A stretch of 6,908 nucleotides of DNA from JALSHZ01 sp964439815 (lineage in GTDB: Bacteria > Pseudomonadota > Gammaproteobacteria > UWMA-0217). Location of the stretch: the NCBI GenBank assembly GCA_964439815.1, contig CAYTPO010000050.1, positions 1 to 6,908 of the forward strand. Reading direction: 5' to 3'. Made by a program: the position numbers and the translations under genes. The notes under the pieces were generated by a model. The model saw nothing but the letters and a program-made list of their open reading frames with translations, had not been told where the DNA came from and made no database searches. This document shows positions 5,340 through 6,908 of this stretch, piece after piece. How positions within the stretch are numbered: the first letter of the stretch is position 1; the number at the start of each line of letters is the position of its first letter.

Positions 5340-6172
5340 TGAGTCAAAGACAATACGAATTTTCAGACAAGGAATTCAACTACTTTCAGAAGCTGTCCGA
5401 CCGATTGACAGGTATCCATCTGGCAGACAACAAGAGGGAGCTGGTCTATGGCAGGGTAACGAGGCGCTTGAGAGCACTGAAACTCAGTTCATTCTCCGAA
5501 TATATCAAGGTGCTTGAAAGTGGTGACAGCCGGGAGCTGGAACAGTTTACCAATATGATTACCACCAATCTCACCTCGTTCTTCAGGGAAATGCACCATT
5601 TCGAGTTCCTGACCAAAGAGGTGATTCCACAGTTGATGCGAGCGAAGCCGAGAGGTAGCCGAATCCGGATCTGGTCGGCGGGATGTTCGACAGGAGAAGA
5701 GCCTTATTCGATTGCCATGGCCCTCAAGGAATCGGTTCCCGGCCTGTCATCCTGGGATCTGAAAATTCTGGCGACAGACCTCGATTCTGAGGTGTTGGCT
5801 CACGGAGCTACCGGTATCTACGATAATGATCGAGTAAATGGTATGCCTTCAGTCTACCTTGATAAGTACTTTGACAAGGGAAAGGGCAGTAATGCCGGCA
5901 AGGTACGCATCAAGCAGGAGATCAGAGACATGATTACCTTCAGACAACTCAATCTGATGGACAATTGGCCAATGAAGGGGCCGATGGACATCATCTTCTG
6001 TCGTAATGTGGTGATCTATTTCGACAAACAGACGCAAACCAAGCTGTTCGCAAAATTCGAGAGAATTCTGGCTGATGATGGTCGTCTGTTTGTGGGGCAT
6101 TCCGAGGCACTCTACAAGGTGACTGACAAGTTTGAGCTGTTGGGCAAGACTGTTTACAAGAAGGCAGCTTGA
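5339..6172 (+). CDS. cheR: chemotaxis receptor methyltransferase CheR
   Basis: This 277-aa enzyme transfers methyl groups from S-adenosylmethionine to glutamates of chemoreceptors, allowing adaptation. The N-terminal helical domain (about 10-85) includes R-V-T-R-R-L-R-A-L (39-47), which contacts the receptor methylation helices, and ends in T-N-L-T-S-F-F-R-E (76-84). The SAM-binding motif I is I-W-S-A-G-C-S-T-G-E-E-P-Y-S (111-124), with T-D-L-D (146-149) further on. The conserved I-I-F-C-R-N-V-V-I-Y-F (218-228) and F-V-G-H-S-E-A-L (251-258) complete the catalytic domain. All key motifs are present and the length is normal. Its ATG overlaps the TAA of the preceding gene, and GGAG at 5327-5330 within that gene is a good ribosome site, so the two are likely coupled in translation. 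cheD starts at the next base after its stop. Confidence 0.97.
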   Translation: MSQRQYEFSDKEFNYFQKLSDRLTGIHLADNKRELVYGRVTRRLRALKLSSFSEYIKVLESGDSRELEQFTNMITTNLTSFFREMHHFEFLTKEVIPQLMRAKPRGSRIRIWSAGCSTGEEPYSIAMALKESVPGLSSWDLKILATDLDSEVLAHGATGIYDNDRVNGMPSVYLDKYFDKGKGSNAGKVRIKQEIRDMITFRQLNLMDNWPMKGPMDIIFCRNVVIYFDKQTQTKLFAKFERILADDGRLFVGHSEALYKVTDKFELLGKTVYKKAA

Positions 6173-6805
6173 ATGATCGCGGAACTGCAGGCAGACAGGC
6201 TTCCTTCAACACTACCGGGTTTCGAATCCATTCACAGATACTGGAACGCCCAGCATAACGGTATCATTGCAAAGATAAAGCCGGGAGAATACTACATAAC
6301 CCGCACCGGAGATTGTATCAGTACGGTGTTGGGATCCTGTGTTGCCGCCTGTATTCGTGACCCCGAAAACGGCATAGGCGGCATGAATCATTTCATGTTG
6401 CCTTCCGGTGGTGACGGCAAGCAGGATATCGTCAATGATGCCTTGAGGTATGGAAACTATGCCATGGAACATTTGCTCAATGACATCGTGAAATATGGAG
6501 GCAAACGGAAAAATCTGGAAATTAAACTGTTCGGTGGCGCCAATATTGCCGGTATGGGACAGAACATAGGGTTGAGAAATGTTGATTTCATTTGCAAATA
6601 CGTTGCCAGTGAGGGTTTGCAAATAAAAAGCAAGGACCTGGGAGGAGACTATCCAAGAAAGATCTTGTACTTCCCGGCGAGTGGCAAGTTGATGATGAAG
6701 AAGCTGGAGAATTCCTCTACGCAGCCAGTCATCGAGCAGGAGAGGGATATCATCAGGAAAATCAACACCAGGCCCATACGGGGCGAAGTTGAGCTGTTTA
6801 CCTAG
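6173..6805 (+). CDS. cheD: chemoreceptor glutamine deamidase CheD
   Basis: This 210-aa enzyme deamidates glutamines of chemoreceptors to glutamate, creating methylation sites for CheR. The core reads S-T-V-L-G-S-C-V-A-A-C (50-60) followed by G-G-M-N-H-F-M-L-P (69-77). C56 and H73 are the catalytic pair, 17 residues apart as in T. maritima CheD (C27/H44), and S50 or T51 fills the threonine position. F-G-G-A-N (115-119 area) and the G-x-x-N...V-x-S-E-G-L segment are also typical. The ATG abuts the cheR stop. The N-terminus has about 35 extra residues, common in proteobacterial CheD. The tail is G-E-V-E-L-F-T (204-210). The TAG stop and the last base of the Thr codon belong to the 51-bp repeat, so the natural end was probably at or next to F209 and the last residue comes from a repeat insertion. 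Activity should be unaffected. Confidence 0.95.
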   Translation: MIAELQADRLPSTLPGFESIHRYWNAQHNGIIAKIKPGEYYITRTGDCISTVLGSCVAACIRDPENGIGGMNHFMLPSGGDGKQDIVNDALRYGNYAMEHLLNDIVKYGGKRKNLEIKLFGGANIAGMGQNIGLRNVDFICKYVASEGLQIKSKDLGGDYPRKILYFPASGKLMMKKLENSSTQPVIEQERDIIRKINTRPIRGEVELFT

Positions 6806-6852
6806 GAGGCTGTCGGGCTTAACCGTTTGAAGCGAAAATAACTGGGGTTGAA
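6802..6852 (+). repeat. 51-bp direct repeat, right copy
   Basis: This copy matches 190-240 at 47 of 51 bases in the same orientation. It starts CTAGGAGGCTGTCGG and includes TTAACCGTTTGAAGCG. Its first bases provide the cheD stop codon. It is followed by sequence unlike that after the left copy, so the match is limited to these 51 bases. The two copies bracket the - strand gene and the whole chemotaxis operon. Confidence 0.85.
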
Positions 6853-6908
6853 TTAAGTCAGTTTATCGTGTGAGGAGAATAGCAGAGCTATTTGACGAAC
6901 AGGATAAG
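6803..6908 (+). mobile_element. probable terminus of an insertion element, runs off the window
   Basis: The repeat edge begins abruptly at CTAG beside the cheD C-terminal codons, and the remaining 56 bases carry no open frame related to chemotaxis. A perfect 6-bp stem AATAGC/GCTATT with a 3-base loop lies at 6878-6892, the sort of structure often present near insertion-sequence ends or before transposase genes. No transposase is visible because the window ends. The alternative is a non-coding dispersed repeat without its own enzyme. The family cannot be named from this much sequence. Confidence 0.4.
6878..6892. repeat. short perfect inverted repeat
   Basis: AATAGC (6878-6883) and GCTATT (6887-6892) are exact reverse complements around AGA. 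The flanking G and T could add a wobble pair. It lies 26 bp after the right repeat copy and has no T-run, so it is not a clear terminator. Confidence 0.5.

Overview
The window carries a seven-gene chemotaxis operon on the + strand (cheY, cheA, cheW, a STAS-domain gene, a CheZ-like gene, cheR, cheD). It is preceded by a hypothetical gene on the - strand and by the 3' end of a HAD-family hydrolase gene at the left edge. Base composition is near balanced. The gene order, the style of the CheA and CheD proteins and a sigma-54-type promoter all suggest a motile gammaproteobacterium. A sulfur-oxidising or symbiont-related lineage is possible, but that is only an impression. Nothing here allows a genus call.

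Layout: 2-178 is the C-terminal 58 codons of a HAD hydrolase. 190-240 is the first copy of a 51-bp repeat. 282-842 (-) is an acidic hypothetical protein of 186 aa, transcribed away from the chemotaxis genes. 843-1222 is a 380-bp divergent intergenic region with a near-perfect palindrome and a well-spaced -24/-12 (sigma-54) promoter about 70 bp before cheY. 1223-4395 holds cheY-cheA-cheW. 4396-4513 is an intergenic gap with potential RNA structure and an AT-rich stretch. 4514-6805 holds STAS-cheZ-like-cheR-cheD, of which the last three are tightly coupled (TAATG overlap, then abutting stop and start). The second copy of the 51-bp repeat begins at the last bases of cheD and appears to be the terminus of a mobile element running off the right edge.

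How the parts fit: CheW couples receptors to the CheA kinase, CheA phosphorylates CheY, and the CheZ-like protein (D93-x3-Q97) is a candidate CheY-P phosphatase. CheR methylates and CheD deamidates receptors. The usual cheB neighbour and any receptor gene are absent from the window, and a repeat sits exactly where cheB is often found. The points most worth a second look are the small CheZ-like protein, the shared C-terminal G-x-V-E-L-F tail of that protein and CheD, the sigma-54 promoter with its upstream palindrome, and the pair of direct repeats that bracket the whole locus.
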